Shown: one piece after another, positions 53,129-61,703 of the stretch
Layout: every line of letters starts with the position of its first letter
How positions within the stretch are numbered: position 1 is the first letter of the stretch
Position numbers and translations under genes: made by a program
Source: Muribaculaceae bacterium Isolate-036 (Harlan)
GTDB lineage: Bacteria > Bacteroidota > Bacteroidia > Bacteroidales > Muribaculaceae
Direction: 5' to 3'
Assembly (NCBI GenBank): GCA_003833075.1
Contig: RIAY01000005.1
Coordinates: 142,898 to 206,897, forward strand
DNA: 64,000 bases
The notes under the pieces: model-generated
Seen by the model: the letters and a program-made list of their open reading frames with translations, nothing else
Told to the model about the DNA's origin: nothing
Databases searched by the model: none

Positions 53129-53710
53129 TTAATGCAGATTCTTTTCTATGAACCCCTTTATCATAGATTCGACCTCTTCAGCAGCCTTGTCAAGATTATC
53201 ATTGACAACCCGGTAGTCGAAATATTCTGAAAAGCCCATTTCGTATTCGGCTTTGGACAATCGCTTCAATATTGATTCCTCGGTGTCGGTCGAACGCGCT
53301 CGCAAACGACGTTCAAGTTCTTCTATCGACGGAGGCAATATGAATATTGACATAGCTTCCGATTCGTAACGTTTCTTTACGTTCAACGCACCTTTTACGT
53401 CAATATCCATAATAAGATTCCTGCCCGAATCGGTCACTCTTTCAACCTCAGATGCCAGAGTGCCGTAACATGTGCCCTGATACACCTCTTCCCACTCTAC
53501 AAAATCACCGTTTCCGACACGTTTCATAAATTCCTCATGAGTCAGAAAATAGTATTCGCAGCCATCTCTTTCTTCCCCTCGTGGAAGACGGCTTGTCGCA
53601 GAAACCGAAAAACCGAGTTTCAATGCCGGATTCTCAAGCAGCCTTGAAATTATGGTAGACTTACCGGTTCCCGAAGGCGCCGACATGATAATTATCTTTC
53701 CTTTTTTCAT
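53129..53710 (-). CDS. gmk: Guanylate kinase
   Basis: Guanylate kinase phosphorylates GMP to GDP. From the ATG at 53710 it has 193 residues. The P-loop is IIMSAPSGTGKSTIIS near the N terminus, and the GMP-binding segment has SATSRLPRGEERDGCEYYFL (about 38-57). The lid region has RLRARSTDTEESILKRL. Length and layout are normal. It starts 11 bp after the yicC stop. The TTG at 53725 is rejected because it would overlap yicC without need. Confidence 0.96.
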   Translation of the reverse strand: MKKGKIIIMSAPSGTGKSTIISRLLENPALKLGFSVSATSRLPRGEERDGCEYYFLTHEEFMKRVGNGDFVEWEEVYQGTCYGTLASEVERVTDSGRNLIMDIDVKGALNVKKRYESEAMSIFILPPSIEELERRLRARSTDTEESILKRLSKAEYEMGFSEYFDYRVVNDNLDKAAEEVESMIKGFIEKNLH

Positions 53711-53721
53711 ATATAGTCGCT

Positions 53722-54606
53722 TCAAAGCACGTTAAGAACCTGCTCCTTGATCTGTTCAAGATTATCTTTCATTTTCACAACAATCTTCTGCATCTCCGCA
53801 TGATTGGATTTGGAGCCGAGGGTATTGATTTCTCTACCCATTTCCTGAGCGATAAAGCCAAGCTTTTTTCCCTGTCCCTCCGAGAGAATATCTTCACCGC
53901 CAAGAGTCTCGCGGAAGTAATTGAGATGTGCTCCCAGACGTTGTTTTTCTTCATTGACATCAAGCTTCTCGATATAGAATATAAGCTCCTGTTCAAGACG
54001 TCCCGCATCATATTCTATAGATGTCAGCCTTGCGAGCTGATCCTCAAGTCGTGCCTTGATTTTCGGCACTCTTTCCTTCTCGTAAGGCTCTATGCTGCGC
54101 AGTAGCATATCGATTGCCTCAAGTTTTTCCCTAAAAAACATATAAAGTTTTTTACCCTCCTGAATCCTGAACTCGCGAAGGTGCTCCACAGCCTGACGCG
54201 TAGCCTCTTCAAGAGCCTTGCGGTCATCTTCATCAGCTGCGACTGTTTCTGTTTTCATCGCATCCGGCATACGGAGCAAAAGCGAATACCAGTCAGCCGG
54301 CTCGGGAAGCGACAATTCCTCGCCAAGCGATTCAAACTGTTTCTTGTATACAGCCATCAATGGAATATTCAATGTGGCGGCAGCTTCTGTGGCAAGATTA
54401 TCTATTGACACCGTCAGCTCCACTTTTCCCCGTTCAAGTCCCTTGGCGATGTAATTACGGGTATCGATCTCATATTCCCTTAAAAAACCGGGAATACGCG
54501 TAGAGATATCAAACTGCTTGCTGTTTAGTGATTTCAGCTCTACAGTAATTTTTTTTGAAGAGGAGGAGGCGCAACCACGGCCAAAGCCGGTCATTGACTG
54601 TATCAT
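53722..54606 (-). CDS. yicC: YicC/YloC family endoribonuclease
   Basis: The 294-residue protein has the family start MIQSMTGFGRG and the family end with GREINTLGSKSNHAEMQKIV and ELIFYIEKLDVNEEKQRLGAH (in part). Members of the family have been linked to RNA cleavage and stationary-phase survival in other bacteria. The gene is often beside gmk, as here. It is the first gene of the yicC-gmk-nadD-DUF5063-M18 run. The 266 bp upstream (54607-54872) hold no gene that I can support and should contain the promoter, though no full consensus is evident. Confidence 0.92.
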   Translation of the reverse strand: MIQSMTGFGRGCASSSSKKITVELKSLNSKQFDISTRIPGFLREYEIDTRNYIAKGLERGKVELTVSIDNLATEAAATLNIPLMAVYKKQFESLGEELSLPEPADWYSLLLRMPDAMKTETVAADEDDRKALEEATRQAVEHLREFRIQEGKKLYMFFREKLEAIDMLLRSIEPYEKERVPKIKARLEDQLARLTSIEYDAGRLEQELIFYIEKLDVNEEKQRLGAHLNYFRETLGGEDILSEGQGKKLGFIAQEMGREINTLGSKSNHAEMQKIVVKMKDNLEQIKEQVLNVL

Positions 54607-54872
54607 ATCCGAATTTTCTGATTTAGGAATCTCTTTTGTGGTATTAGAAGCATTATGTAAGTGTTCAAATTTAAACGATATTAAGTAAAGGAAATCTTTT
54701 ATACAATCTGCGGCTTCTTTTTTGCCGCTTCCGGTTTGTCGCTCAGTCGAATATATTTATATTCTCCTTCGCTCCGCACCGTAATCGCCTGAAAAAACGA
54801 GCTCGCATATTGCATAAATTAAATTCGAACACTTACTTAACACCTACAAATTTACATTTTTATTCTCAAATC

Positions 54873-56375
54873 TCAAAACTTATATGTAAGCATTGCATAC
54901 AAAGACATTGTGGAAGAGACATGATCTGGCCAGTCGCGATAGTGTGTGGAACGAACTTTGTTGCTGAATAAGACCGTGCCATAAAGTTTCTTCAGTAATT
55001 GATAGTCGAATCTGACTTCAGTGACGTTAAACGATGCCACCGACTTGTCTCCCATGACATTCAATGTCCTGAAATCCACTTCATCAAGATTTGTTCCGGG
55101 CTTGTAGCCTTTCCATGTGAATAACCTGTAATACTCATGACTCACGGATAATGAGGCTTTCTTTCTGTTCCATGTGATGTTGGCACCACCTTTGAGAGAA
55201 AATCCAGACGCGAAATTGTAGTTACGTTCATCTGTCCAGTAATGATCGCTTAGAATTGATCCTAAAATAATTGCATTGGCATGTGCATAACAATCGAATA
55301 TATAACACTTGCGCTCCACATCCCTGAATAGGAAACCGACACCGACACTCGCTGGTACTCCCAGTTTATAGGGCACTTTGTCTATGTTTGTGATTGTGTC
55401 GCTGTCATAAAAATCGAAATGCTGGTAAAGACCTATACTGCCTGACGAATTTTTATGATCAAGCACTTCGCGTGACAAAAGCCGCCCCTTTATATTAAGT
55501 TGCGACAGCACAGGCTGATATTTCATTCCTTGCAATTCGGCTCTGACTGTGAAATAATCATATGGCTTGGTGGATTTTGCCTCAAACCTGTCTCCATACT
55601 CAAAATCAAGCAACATCGAGGCTCCAACATACGGGCTCCTCATTCTGCCTTGAAATGCCATAGTTTTTACGCCAAGCGATATCTGCATGAATATATTGGG
55701 AGTGCCGAACATTCGTCCGGACGTTGCCCTGCGCCGCCATGCCTGTCCGGTGACAATCCGGTTTATACCGCGCATCGGAGAAAGAAGGAATGATGCAAAT
55801 TCCCGTTCGAAACGTTCCATTCCCCCCGTCCTGTCATCAAGCAAGGCATCAGAGGCTCTGAAAAGCGTCTCTCCAAGAACCGCGCCGCCTATAGGTGTGG
55901 CAATGACATCATTGGTCGAAGGATACTCACATTCCATAAACAGCTCCCACATCGCACTTCCCGCTATGGCAAACAGCTCGGACTGCCAGTAATTGAAACC
56001 GTTGGAACGTCCGGCAGCATAATAAAGACTACCGTTATAGGGATGTAGAAACGTATTGGTACCCAACTGGTCATTATCCCAGATAAATCCATGTTTGAAA
56101 TTCTCCTTGATAGTGTTAAGATTGATATATGCCCAGTCTCCATGTTGCACATATCTGTCAAATGCCCACAGTCCTATGTTAAATCCCACTACTTCTCCCG
56201 CCGCGCGCCAGAAGTGCTTTTTGCCGTAATATGCAAGATCTGTTGAATCCGGCATGACTTGTCTCACCATATTATACTTTATCGGCATCTGAGCCGCACA
56301 CCTCTGCGGCACAAGCGTAACTGTCGCCATAACAGCCACACATACACAGAATAATATGTATACAATTCTTTTCAC
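54873..56375 (-). CDS. DUF3943 outer-membrane-like protein
   Basis: The protein of about 500 residues begins with a signal peptide (KRIVYILFCVCVAVMATVTL, then a cut after CAAQ). The start is taken as the GTG at 56375; a TTG at 56396 is the other option. The N-terminal part (about 55-200) has hydrophobic helices and a conserved-looking FNYWQSELFAIAGSAMWELF-type block, typical of DUF3943. The C-terminal part (about 230-500) is built of alternating strands and ends in an aromatic residue (TYKF), as expected for an outer-membrane beta-barrel. Function is unknown. It stands alone after the phosphohexomutase terminator. Confidence 0.75.
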   Translation of the reverse strand: MKRIVYILFCVCVAVMATVTLVPQRCAAQMPIKYNMVRQVMPDSTDLAYYGKKHFWRAAGEVVGFNIGLWAFDRYVQHGDWAYINLNTIKENFKHGFIWDNDQLGTNTFLHPYNGSLYYAAGRSNGFNYWQSELFAIAGSAMWELFMECEYPSTNDVIATPIGGAVLGETLFRASDALLDDRTGGMERFEREFASFLLSPMRGINRIVTGQAWRRRATSGRMFGTPNIFMQISLGVKTMAFQGRMRSPYVGASMLLDFEYGDRFEAKSTKPYDYFTVRAELQGMKYQPVLSQLNIKGRLLSREVLDHKNSSGSIGLYQHFDFYDSDTITNIDKVPYKLGVPASVGVGFLFRDVERKCYIFDCYAHANAIILGSILSDHYWTDERNYNFASGFSLKGGANITWNRKKASLSVSHEYYRLFTWKGYKPGTNLDEVDFRTLNVMGDKSVASFNVTEVRFDYQLLKKLYGTVLFSNKVRSTHYRDWPDHVSSTMSLYAMLTYKF

Positions 56376-56431
56376 TGCAATTCGTAACCTTAGCAATATA
56401 ACACCAGTAGAGCATCATATGTTGAAAAGCA

Positions 56432-56470
56432 GTAACGGCATTTCCCGTCACTGACGGAAAATGCCGTTAC
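56432..56470 (-). terminator. Terminator of the phosphohexomutase gene
   Basis: 19-bp arms (56432-56450 and 56452-56470) with one mismatch, 28 bp after the stop codon of the minus-strand gene. Confidence 0.75.
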
Positions 56471-56497
56471 AAATCCTTACGAAATCCGGACTACTGA

Positions 56498-58249
56498 TTA
56501 CATTACATTCAGATCACGAAGCACCTGATCGATATGCTCTTCTGCTTTTTTCACAATGGCTTCATATTCATCTTTGGATTTCATATCCTCGCGGACTTCC
56601 ACATAGAACTTGATCTTCGGTTCTGTTCCGGAAGGACGGATGGAAACCTTGTCACCGGCTTCGGTGAAGAACTGGAGAACGTTTGATGTTGTCGGGAAAT
56701 CAAGTTTTGTAACCTCTCCTGTTTTAAGATTGCGGCAGTTGAGGTCTGAATAATCCTTGATAGCGGTGACTGGACTTCCGGCGAGTTCTTTCGGAGGATT
56801 CTCACGGAAGTTCTTCATCATTGCCACAATTTCTTCTGCCCCGCTCTTTCCGGGACGGACCACGCTTACGCCACGCTCGCGTGAGAAACCGTAGGTGGCG
56901 TATATGTCTACCAAAAGCTCATAAAGGTTCATCCCCTTGTCTGCAGCCCATGCCGCAGCCTCTGCTATAAGAGAATTGGCAGATATTGAATCCTTGTCTC
57001 TTACAAATGTTTCAGCAAGGAAACCGTAGCTTTCTTCACCGCCGCCGATATAACGGCCAGTTGTCTCCATGTTGCGCATCACATCGGCAATCCATTTGAA
57101 GCCTGTGTAACAGTCAAAGCATTTGATGCCGTTGGCATCTGCAATTCTCTTCACAGTCTCAGTGGTCACGATTGTCTTCACACAATATTCATTGCCGTTG
57201 AGGAGTTTCTTCTCAACATTCTGTGTAATGATATAATAGAGAAGAAGCATTACAAGCTGGTTGCCGTTTACAAGTTGGTATTCGCCCTGCTTGTCTCGCA
57301 CAACAAGACCTATGCGGTCTGCATCCGGATCGGAAGCAAGCACGATGCTTGCACCGACTTCTTTTGCTTTCGCCACACCCATTGCCATAGCCTCCGGATT
57401 TTCAGGATTCGGAGAAACCACTGTCGGGAAATCTCCACTCTGAACATCCTGTTCGGGAACATGAATAACATTCTCGAAGCCCCAGCGTTTTAGCGAATCA
57501 AACATCAGACGTGTTCCTGTGCCGTGAATCGGAGTGTAGACAATCTTCATGTCGCTGTGACGCTTGTCAGCCTCCGGATCCAATGAAAGCGAATGGATAT
57601 CGTCAAGATACATTTCATCTATATCTTTTCCTACGATCTGAATCAACTCCTTGGCAGGTGTGAATTTGATCTGGTCTACCGATGTTATTGCATTGACATA
57701 TTCTATGGTTTTCACATCATGGGGTGCGATCATCTGCGCGCCATCGCTCCAATAAGCCTTATATCCGTTGTATTCCTTCGGGTTGTGGCTTGCAGTAACC
57801 ATGACACCGCTCTGACAACCGAGTTTTCGGATTGCATAAGACACCTCAGGAGTGGGGCACGGTCCGTCAAAAAGATATACCTTGATACCGTTGGCTGAGA
57901 AGATGTCAGCGGTAAGCTCTGCGAACTTACGCGAGTTGTGACGCACGTCATGACCTACAGCCACGGCAATCTGAGGGAGATCCTTGAAGCAATCTTTAAG
58001 ATAGTTGGCAAGGCCCTGGGTGGCAGCTCCTACCGTATAACGGTTCATTCGGTTAGTGCCGGCACCCATGATGCCGCGCAGACCGCCGGTTCCGAATTCA
58101 AGATCTTTATAAAATGATTCTATAAGTTCTGTCTTATCTTCCGCATCAAGCATTTTCTTTACCTCTTCACGAGTCTCCTCATCATATTGCGGTGTAAGCC
58201 AGTTCTGAGCCCGTTCTGTAACGGTTCTCAACAGTTCGTCGTTACTCAT
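56498..58249 (-). CDS. Phosphoglucomutase/phosphomannomutase family protein
   Basis: The 583-residue cytosolic enzyme belongs to the alpha-D-phosphohexomutases. It has the active-site Ser loop VMVTASHNPKEYNGYK (about residues 140-155), the metal loop ASDPDADRIGLVV (about 303-315), the sugar-binding loop GGGEESYGFL (about 396-405) and the phosphate loop RPSGTEPKIKFYV (about 545-557). This length is typical of the phosphoglucomutase/phosphopentomutase-like group rather than phosphoglucosamine mutase (about 450). The exact sugar cannot be told from sequence. It is a single gene with its own terminator, divergent to the flavin reductase gene. Confidence 0.92.
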   Translation of the reverse strand: MSNDELLRTVTERAQNWLTPQYDEETREEVKKMLDAEDKTELIESFYKDLEFGTGGLRGIMGAGTNRMNRYTVGAATQGLANYLKDCFKDLPQIAVAVGHDVRHNSRKFAELTADIFSANGIKVYLFDGPCPTPEVSYAIRKLGCQSGVMVTASHNPKEYNGYKAYWSDGAQMIAPHDVKTIEYVNAITSVDQIKFTPAKELIQIVGKDIDEMYLDDIHSLSLDPEADKRHSDMKIVYTPIHGTGTRLMFDSLKRWGFENVIHVPEQDVQSGDFPTVVSPNPENPEAMAMGVAKAKEVGASIVLASDPDADRIGLVVRDKQGEYQLVNGNQLVMLLLYYIITQNVEKKLLNGNEYCVKTIVTTETVKRIADANGIKCFDCYTGFKWIADVMRNMETTGRYIGGGEESYGFLAETFVRDKDSISANSLIAEAAAWAADKGMNLYELLVDIYATYGFSRERGVSVVRPGKSGAEEIVAMMKNFRENPPKELAGSPVTAIKDYSDLNCRNLKTGEVTKLDFPTTSNVLQFFTEAGDKVSIRPSGTEPKIKFYVEVREDMKSKDEYEAIVKKAEEHIDQVLRDLNVM

Positions 58250-58405
58250 AATAATTATTATCGGTTATATAATTAATAATTGAAGTGATTTAAACTTTTT
58301 CATATTTGGCAAAAAGTTTATGTCACGTCATTGTCTTCTTCATTATACAAAACGCAAAGATATAAAAAAATTCCCCATCTTTAACAGCTTTTAATCTAAA
58401 TGTAG

Positions 58406-58413
58406 TAATTTTG
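58406..58413 (+). promoter_or_regulatory. -7 promoter box of the flavin reductase gene
   Basis: TAATTTTG matches TAnnTTTG, 15 bp before the ATG at 58429. This supports the ATG over the TTG at 58411, which overlaps the box. Confidence 0.55.
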
Positions 58414-58428
58414 CCAAAAAAATCAGTT

Positions 58429-58998
58429 ATGGCTAAAATATCCTGGAGACCGGGCACTATGATATATCCTTTGCCCGCCGCGCTTGTGACATGCGGGTCA
58501 AATCCTGACGAATGGAATATGCTCACCGTTGCCTGGACCGGCACGATATGTTCGGATCCTGCGATGTGCTACATATCAGTCCGTCCGGAACGCCACTCAT
58601 ATCCGATCATAAGGGAAAGGATGGAGTTCACGATAAACCTTACCACTGCCGCAATGGCAAAAGCCACAGACTGGGCGGGCGTACGCTCGGGGAAAGACTA
58701 TGACAAATGGCAAGAGACCGGGCTGACTCCCCTTCCTGGCGAAAAAGTCTCATCGCCAACCATCGGAGAATCTCCCCTTTCTATCGAGTGTCGCGTAAAG
58801 ACCATAATGTCACTTGGCAGCCACGACATGTTTATCGCTGAAGTTCTCAATGTCCGCGCCGACGACAGATTCATCGACCCGGAAACTGGCAGATTCTCGC
58901 TGGAGAAATCCGGAATAATGGCATACAGTCACGGACAATACTTCGAACTTGGCGATTTGATCGGTAAATTCGGCTTCTCAGTGCAGAAAAGGAAATAG
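58429..58998 (+). CDS. Flavin reductase-like FMN-binding protein
   Basis: The 189-residue protein has the split-barrel FMN-binding fold of the flavin reductase-like family. The typical blocks are MIYPLPAALVTCG near the N terminus, NMLTVAWTGTICSDPAMCYI with ISVRPERHSYPII (about 30-60), and FTINLTTAAMAKATDWAGV. Members reduce flavins or bind FMN in the cytosol; the partner is unknown here. It stands alone and divergent to the phosphohexomutase. The penicillin-binding protein gene follows after 60 bp with its own -7 box. Confidence 0.88.
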   Translation: MAKISWRPGTMIYPLPAALVTCGSNPDEWNMLTVAWTGTICSDPAMCYISVRPERHSYPIIRERMEFTINLTTAAMAKATDWAGVRSGKDYDKWQETGLTPLPGEKVSSPTIGESPLSIECRVKTIMSLGSHDMFIAEVLNVRADDRFIDPETGRFSLEKSGIMAYSHGQYFELGDLIGKFGFSVQKRK

Positions 58999-59025
58999 AG
59001 AGACTGCATTGACAAAATATTTTTG

Positions 59026-59033
59026 TATATTTG
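59026..59033 (+). promoter_or_regulatory. -7 promoter box of the PBP1A gene
   Basis: TATATTTG matches TAnnTTTG, 25 bp before the start codon at 59059. A TTG lies 14 bp upstream, shorter than the usual spacing. Confidence 0.5.
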
Positions 59034-59058
59034 CAGATTGCAAACCATATAGAAAAAT

Positions 59059-61530
59059 ATGAATACCAACGAATCAAACAACAATATAGAAAGTGCTGGC
59101 ATTGATGTCAAAGCCGCTAAACGTATCAGACGCAATCGGTCTATAGTCAAATGGCTTTGGGCGGCTTTTCTGGGTCTTGGAGCGTTTATTTTTCTCTTTT
59201 TGCTACTGGTATACAATGGAGTAATCGGATATATGCCTCCCATCGAAGAGCTTGAGGATCCTCACGACAAACTTGCATCGCTCGTGTTCGCGTCAGATGG
59301 AACTACAGAGATGGGGCGTTATTATTTCGGTGCCGGCAATCGAGTATATACCGACTACGATTCTGTGTCGCCACACGTGATCAACGCTTTGATAGCCACC
59401 GAAGATGTCAGGTTCAAGGATCACTCGGGCATCGATTTCAAAGCACTTGGAAGAACAATGGTCAAGACAGTGATGATGGGCGACAAATCTGCCGGCGGCG
59501 CATCCACTATCACTCAGCAGCTTGCAAAACAGTTGTATTCACAGCCTACGGGCAACATTCTCAAACGCGCAATCCAAAAACCTATCGAATGGATGATTGC
59601 CGTGAAACTGGAACGATTTTATACAAAAGACGAAATAATCAACATGTATCTCAACCGTTTTGACTTTCTCAACAACGCAGTAGGAATCAAAACGGCTGCA
59701 AATGTATATTTCGGCAAGGAGCCCGGAGAACTGAAAGCCGAAGAGGCGGCACTACTTGTCGGCATGCTCAAAAATCCGAGCTACTACAACCCTCTCCGCC
59801 ATGAAGAGAGAGCACGTAACCGCAGAAACACAGTCCTTGACCAGATGGTCAAGGCAGAGTTCATAACTGTCCAGGAGGGAGACTCCCTTAAAGCTTTGCC
59901 GTTGAGACTTGACTATCATAAGGTTGACCACAAAGAAGGTGGTGCGCCATATCTCCGTGAGGAAATCCGCCGACTGATGACGGCTAAGAAACCGGAAAGA
60001 CCAAAACGCTCTGATTACAAGTCTCTGATGGCATACCGCATCGCCTGGGGCAACTACAATACCGACTCCACACAATGGGAAGAGAACCCTCTATACGGAT
60101 GGATTCTCAAAAATCCGAAACCTGACGGAAGCTATTATAACTTATATACCGATGGACTGAGAATATACACCACCATCGACACGCGTATGCAGGCTTATGC
60201 GGAAGACGCCATATACCAGCACCTCGGAGGTTATCTTCAGCCGGCATTTCAAAGTGAGAAGAGAGGTCAGCGCACTGGTCCCTACACCACCAACTCTTCG
60301 GAACTCAGCTATGACGGCGTGATGAAACTCATCAAAAATGCCATAAAACAGACCGAGCGTTACAGAATCATGAAAAAAGCCGGACATTCGGAAGAGGAGA
60401 TAGAGAAGATTTTTCACACTCCTTACGAGATGGACGTTTTCGCATATGTTAAAGAAAACAAGACAGAAAACGGCAGAACGGTCAGCAAGATTGTGCCCGG
60501 AACAAAGACTGTGAACATGTCTCCTTATGATTCACTCCTTTACATGAAAACCGTTTTGCGAACAGGACTCATGAGCATGGATCCTGTGAATGGACACGTC
60601 AAGGCATATGTGGGAGGTCCTGATTTCTCACACTTCCAATATGACATGGTAAGCCGAGGAAAACGTCAGATCGGCTCAACAGCAAAACCATTCCTATATA
60701 CTTTGGCAATGGAACAGGATTTCACACCATGTTCCATGTTCTCAAACACGCAACCTGTCTTCGGTAACTGGGCACCACGAAATTCAAGTCATGCACGCAT
60801 AGGGGAAATGGTGGATCTCCGCTGGGCGCTTACCAATTCGAACAACTGGATTTCTGCGCGTCTTGTGAATGAGCTTACCCCCGTGAGCCTCGCCAACAAG
60901 ATGCGCATGTTCGGAATAACAGGATACATAGACCCGACACTTCCTTTGTGTCTCGGCACTGTGGATGTGCCTGTCGGACACATGGTAGCTGCATACACAG
61001 CATTTGCAAACGGCGGTATCAGGGTAGACCCGGTTTTCGTAACAAGAATAGAAGACAACCAGGGTAATCTTATATACACAGCTGTGCCACACCGCACCGA
61101 AGTCACTTCCGAGGAAGCACACTATAAGATTCTCTCTATCCTTCTGAATGTGGTTGACAGCGGAACCGGAGCGAGCCTTCGCTCGCGTTACAACATACAC
61201 GCACAGATGGGAGGCAAGACAGGTACGACAAACTCGAACTCCGACACATGGTTCATGGGTTTCACCCCCGACCTTGTTACCGGTGTCTGGGTAGGTGGTG
61301 AAGAGCGTTACATCCACTTCAACACAATGGCATTCGGACAAGGCGCTCGAGCCGCTCTTCCCATTTACGGTCTGTATATGCAGAAGGTATATTCAGACTC
61401 CAGACTCCCATACAGTCAGGATACAAAATTCAAGTTTCCCGACAACTACAACCCATGCGAGGGAGAGATTGCCACATACACCGGAAATGAAGCTGTGGAA
61501 GAGGAAACAGTAGAAGGAATATTTGAATAA
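59059..61530 (+). CDS. Class A penicillin-binding protein (bifunctional transglycosylase/transpeptidase)
   Basis: The 823-residue enzyme polymerises and cross-links peptidoglycan. It has a cytosolic N-terminal tail (about 1-33) and one membrane anchor (about 34-56). The GT51 transglycosylase domain (about 75-260) has TEDVRFKDHSGIDFKALGR and GGASTITQQLAKQLYS. The transpeptidase domain (about 480-790) has SxxK in IGSTAKPFLYTL (about residue 537), SxN in TNSNNWISAR and KTGTTNSNSDTWFMG (about 717). It is PBP1A-like. An acidic C-terminal tail with several Glu ends the protein. It stands alone, followed by oadA after 173 bp. Confidence 0.95.
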   Translation: MNTNESNNNIESAGIDVKAAKRIRRNRSIVKWLWAAFLGLGAFIFLFLLLVYNGVIGYMPPIEELEDPHDKLASLVFASDGTTEMGRYYFGAGNRVYTDYDSVSPHVINALIATEDVRFKDHSGIDFKALGRTMVKTVMMGDKSAGGASTITQQLAKQLYSQPTGNILKRAIQKPIEWMIAVKLERFYTKDEIINMYLNRFDFLNNAVGIKTAANVYFGKEPGELKAEEAALLVGMLKNPSYYNPLRHEERARNRRNTVLDQMVKAEFITVQEGDSLKALPLRLDYHKVDHKEGGAPYLREEIRRLMTAKKPERPKRSDYKSLMAYRIAWGNYNTDSTQWEENPLYGWILKNPKPDGSYYNLYTDGLRIYTTIDTRMQAYAEDAIYQHLGGYLQPAFQSEKRGQRTGPYTTNSSELSYDGVMKLIKNAIKQTERYRIMKKAGHSEEEIEKIFHTPYEMDVFAYVKENKTENGRTVSKIVPGTKTVNMSPYDSLLYMKTVLRTGLMSMDPVNGHVKAYVGGPDFSHFQYDMVSRGKRQIGSTAKPFLYTLAMEQDFTPCSMFSNTQPVFGNWAPRNSSHARIGEMVDLRWALTNSNNWISARLVNELTPVSLANKMRMFGITGYIDPTLPLCLGTVDVPVGHMVAAYTAFANGGIRVDPVFVTRIEDNQGNLIYTAVPHRTEVTSEEAHYKILSILLNVVDSGTGASLRSRYNIHAQMGGKTGTTNSNSDTWFMGFTPDLVTGVWVGGEERYIHFNTMAFGQGARAALPIYGLYMQKVYSDSRLPYSQDTKFKFPDNYNPCEGEIATYTGNEAVEEETVEGIFE

Positions 61531-61616
61531 AAACTAAATAATTAATTGGTTTCGCGAGTCTGGATACCGGTATAAATAAAAGATTCAGACTGATTACAGA
61601 AATTTTTCATTAATTT

Positions 61617-61648
61617 TTTGTGCGATATTAAATTTATGTATATATTTA
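61617..61648 (+). promoter_or_regulatory. Promoter of the oxaloacetate decarboxylase-type gene
   Basis: TTTG (61617-61620) is followed after 20 bp by TATATTTA (61641-61648), one base from the TAnnTTTG consensus. The start codon is 55 bp downstream. Confidence 0.6.
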
Positions 61649-61703
61649 CCGCACGATTTCATTTAATAGGAAATTTCAATTCGAAACCTTAACACTAAGA
61701 CCA